This document shows positions 62,330 to 64,000 of a DNA stretch of 64,000 nt, piece after piece. The stretch's first letter is position 1. Every line of letters starts with the position of its first letter. Both the position numbers and the translations under genes were made by a program. The DNA lies in NCBI GenBank assembly GCA_965116695.1, contig OZ220706.1, positions 1,302,001 through 1,366,000 of the forward strand, read 5' to 3'. The notes below the pieces were generated by a model. That model worked only from the letters and a program-made list of their open reading frames with translations, was not told where the DNA came from and ran no database searches. Source of the stretch: JAJDTT01 sp965116695 (GTDB lineage: Bacteria; Acidobacteriota; UBA6911; RPQK01; JAJDTT01).

Positions 62330-63637
62330 TTGATTCGGGTACCGCGAACCGGCATCGCTCTCATCTGCACGACCCTTCAAATCTGCTTCGGCACCGTCTA
62401 CGCGTGGAGCTTCTTCCAGACCATGCTGGTCCGGCAGATGGGCTGGACCCATACCCAGACCGCCTGGGCCTTCAGCATCGCCATATTCTCGCTGGGAGTT
62501 TCCGCGGCCTGGGCGGGAAGCATGCTGCCCCGCCTGGGTCCGCGGTTGCTGGCCCTGGCCGGCAGCGTCATGTTTTCCGGCGGATACCTGATCGCCGGCG
62601 CCGCGCTGCAATTCGATCTGGTCCCTCTTTTCTATTTGGGCTACGGCGTGATCGGCGGCGCCGGGATCGGATTCGGTTACGTGACGCCGGTCGCAACGGT
62701 CGCCAAGTGGTTTCCGGACCACAAGGGGTTGGCCACAGGCATCGTGGTGATGGGATTCGGAGTCGGCGCGTTCCTTCTGAGCAAGGGACTGGCGCCATTC
62801 CTGATCGTCAGTACGGCGGGAACGCTGCCCCTGGTCTTCTTCTGGCTCGGAATCATCTTCGCCTGCATCCTGATTCCCTGCAGCCTCCTCCTGAGCAATC
62901 CCCCCGCCCCTGCTGCCCGGACTACGGTAAACCGAAGCATCCGGCGGGATGCCGCCGAATCCCAGTCTGCCCGGGCGTATTTGGGCACCACCCAGTTTGT
63001 CATCATGTGGATCGTCTTCTTCTTCAATATCGCCGCCGGGATTTCGGTGATCAGCTTCCAATCGGAGCTCCTGCAGGAAATCTGGGGTCTCTCCGATCCG
63101 ACCATCGAGCCGACCATGCTGGCCGCATACGGCGCGACGCTCATTGCCGTCAGCTCGCTCTGCAACGGCGTGGGGCGCCTTTTCTGGGGACTCCTCTCCG
63201 ACCGCTTGGGGAGGGCTGCGGTCTTCCGCATCCTGTTGGCCAGCCAAATGGTGGTCTTCGGGGTTCTCATGACCGAGACCAACCCCTGGATCTTCTCGAT
63301 CCTGGTCTGTTACGTGCTCCTCTGCTTCGGCGGCGGGTTCGCCACCATGCCCCCCTTCGTGCTCGATGTCTTCGGCAGCAGGAAGATGTCCACCATCTAC
63401 GGCGTGATTCTCACGGCGTGGGCCGCCGCCGGCATCTGCGGACCGCTCTACATGGGATATCTGAAGGACACCTACCCCGATCGGGCCGTGATGTACTGTT
63501 TCCTCATCGGCATCCTCATGCTGGGAGCCGGGTATCTGTTTTCCTACCTGCTCAATGACGGGAGGATTCGACTGGGGCGTCCCACGCTGGAGAGCACGCT
63601 GCAACGGTATGGGATTCCGGCGCCTGGAAGGGGTTGA
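62330..63637 (+). CDS. MFS transporter, OFA (oxalate/formate antiporter) family
   Basis: A 435-aa transporter with 12 predicted helices, starting at TTG with AGGAAAG in front. The OFA signature is recognisable in CFGTVYAWSFFQTMLVRQMGW, GIGFGYVTPVATVAKWFPDHKGLATGIVVMG and FGGGFATMPPFVLDVFGSRK. OFA members exchange small carboxylates such as oxalate and formate; the ligand here is unknown but may be sensed by the two preceding gene products. Confidence 0.88.
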   Translation: MIRVPRTGIALICTTLQICFGTVYAWSFFQTMLVRQMGWTHTQTAWAFSIAIFSLGVSAAWAGSMLPRLGPRLLALAGSVMFSGGYLIAGAALQFDLVPLFYLGYGVIGGAGIGFGYVTPVATVAKWFPDHKGLATGIVVMGFGVGAFLLSKGLAPFLIVSTAGTLPLVFFWLGIIFACILIPCSLLLSNPPAPAARTTVNRSIRRDAAESQSARAYLGTTQFVIMWIVFFFNIAAGISVISFQSELLQEIWGLSDPTIEPTMLAAYGATLIAVSSLCNGVGRLFWGLLSDRLGRAAVFRILLASQMVVFGVLMTETNPWIFSILVCYVLLCFGGGFATMPPFVLDVFGSRKMSTIYGVILTAWAAAGICGPLYMGYLKDTYPDRAVMYCFLIGILMLGAGYLFSYLLNDGRIRLGRPTLESTLQRYGIPAPGRG

Positions 63638-63776
63638 GGACGACCCCTCGAGATTGCACCGATCCGGTCCGGGACGCTTCACTTTCCGAATATTTCAGTC
63701 CGACTTCCGGCACCCGATTGCGGTATCCTTGTCCGCGCCGCCGGTTCGAGTGGATGACGCCGGTGCTCCAGGGATC

Positions 63777-64000
63777 ATGCGACGACGCGAGTGGTTTCAG
63801 AAATTAGCGGGCGGCATCATCGGCGTCGGTTTGCTGCTCGGACCATTGGTCACGGGCTTCCTCTTCTTCCTGAATCCCCTGCGCCGCCGCGCCGATCAGC
63901 ACGGCTTCAACCGCGTGGCCTCCGTCGACAGCCTTCCCATGGGAACTCCCCGCCATTTCACGGTCCGAGGCCAGCGCCGGGATGCCTGGGAAGTGGGCTC
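63777..64000 (+). CDS. Rieske [2Fe-2S] protein N-terminus (partial)
   Basis: Visible 74 residues of a protein cut by the right edge. A basic start (RRREWFQKLAG) and one transmembrane helix (IIGVGLLLGPLVTGFLFF) precede the linker NPLRRRADQHGFNRVASVDS and LPMGTPRHFTVRGQRRDAWE, the pattern seen before the cluster-binding domain of QcrA/Rieske subunits of cytochrome bc complexes. The cluster-binding CxH motifs lie beyond the window, so the assignment is provisional. Confidence 0.6.
   Translation, partial: MRRREWFQKLAGGIIGVGLLLGPLVTGFLFFLNPLRRRADQHGFNRVASVDSLPMGTPRHFTVRGQRRDAWEVG

Overview
The window is a GC-rich bacterial chromosome segment with short intergenic gaps and genes on both strands. 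An Acidobacteriota is the most likely source. The evidence is a 1151-residue Oar-type TonB-dependent receptor with an N-terminal carboxypeptidase-regulatory-like domain, several DUF1501 / DUF1549-DUF1553 / DUF1552-DUF1592 surface proteins (families also abundant in Planctomycetota and Verrucomicrobiota), two phytanoyl-CoA-dioxygenase-like enzymes and an exo-sialidase-like propeller. The assignment is an inference; no rRNA or tRNA gene was seen.

Layout. 1-2 kb: a Wzt/Wzm-type polysaccharide ABC exporter (ATPase cut by the left edge). 2-9 kb: housekeeping-like enzymes (HAD phosphatase, nitrilase, SDR, radical SAM, SMC-like ATPase) mixed with repeats and a Phd/VapC toxin-antitoxin pair. 9-22 kb: PhyH dioxygenase, TonB receptor, SGNH-like protein, sugar-nucleotide epimerase, AtoE-type transporter, solitary DUF1501 protein, sialidase-like protein, HpcH aldolase, MsrA. 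22-27.5 kb: DUF1552/DUF1592 pair and a second PhyH enzyme. 27.6-38 kb: a lipid or polyketide locus made of one highly reducing type I PKS (KS-AT-DH-ER-KR-ACP, 2354 aa) and, 44 bp downstream, a thioester-reductase/sulfotransferase fusion, met convergently by a STAS-domain protein. 38.5-47 kb: a defence island with orphan antitoxins and a complete four-gene Zorya type I anti-phage system (zorA-zorB-zorC-zorD). 47-59 kb: OsmC, two further DUF1549-DUF1501 operons, a five-bladed-propeller-like secreted protein, a truncated MazF and a cyclopropane-synthase-like methyltransferase. 59-64 kb: zinc alcohol dehydrogenase, a substrate-binding protein, a kinase-less HAMP membrane sensor, an OFA-family MFS transporter and the start of a Rieske iron-sulfur protein cut by the right edge.

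The most interesting items are: (1) the PKS plus reductase-sulfotransferase fusion, whose domain logic predicts a reduced and sulfated long-chain product; (2) the Zorya operon; (3) a family of MITE-like elements with near-identical terminal inverted repeats, two copies of which sit exactly on the stop codons of host genes; (4) two hairpin-bearing tandem arrays (62 bp x 9 and 51 bp x about 6.5) that also begin at stop codons; and (5) scattered toxin-antitoxin remnants.
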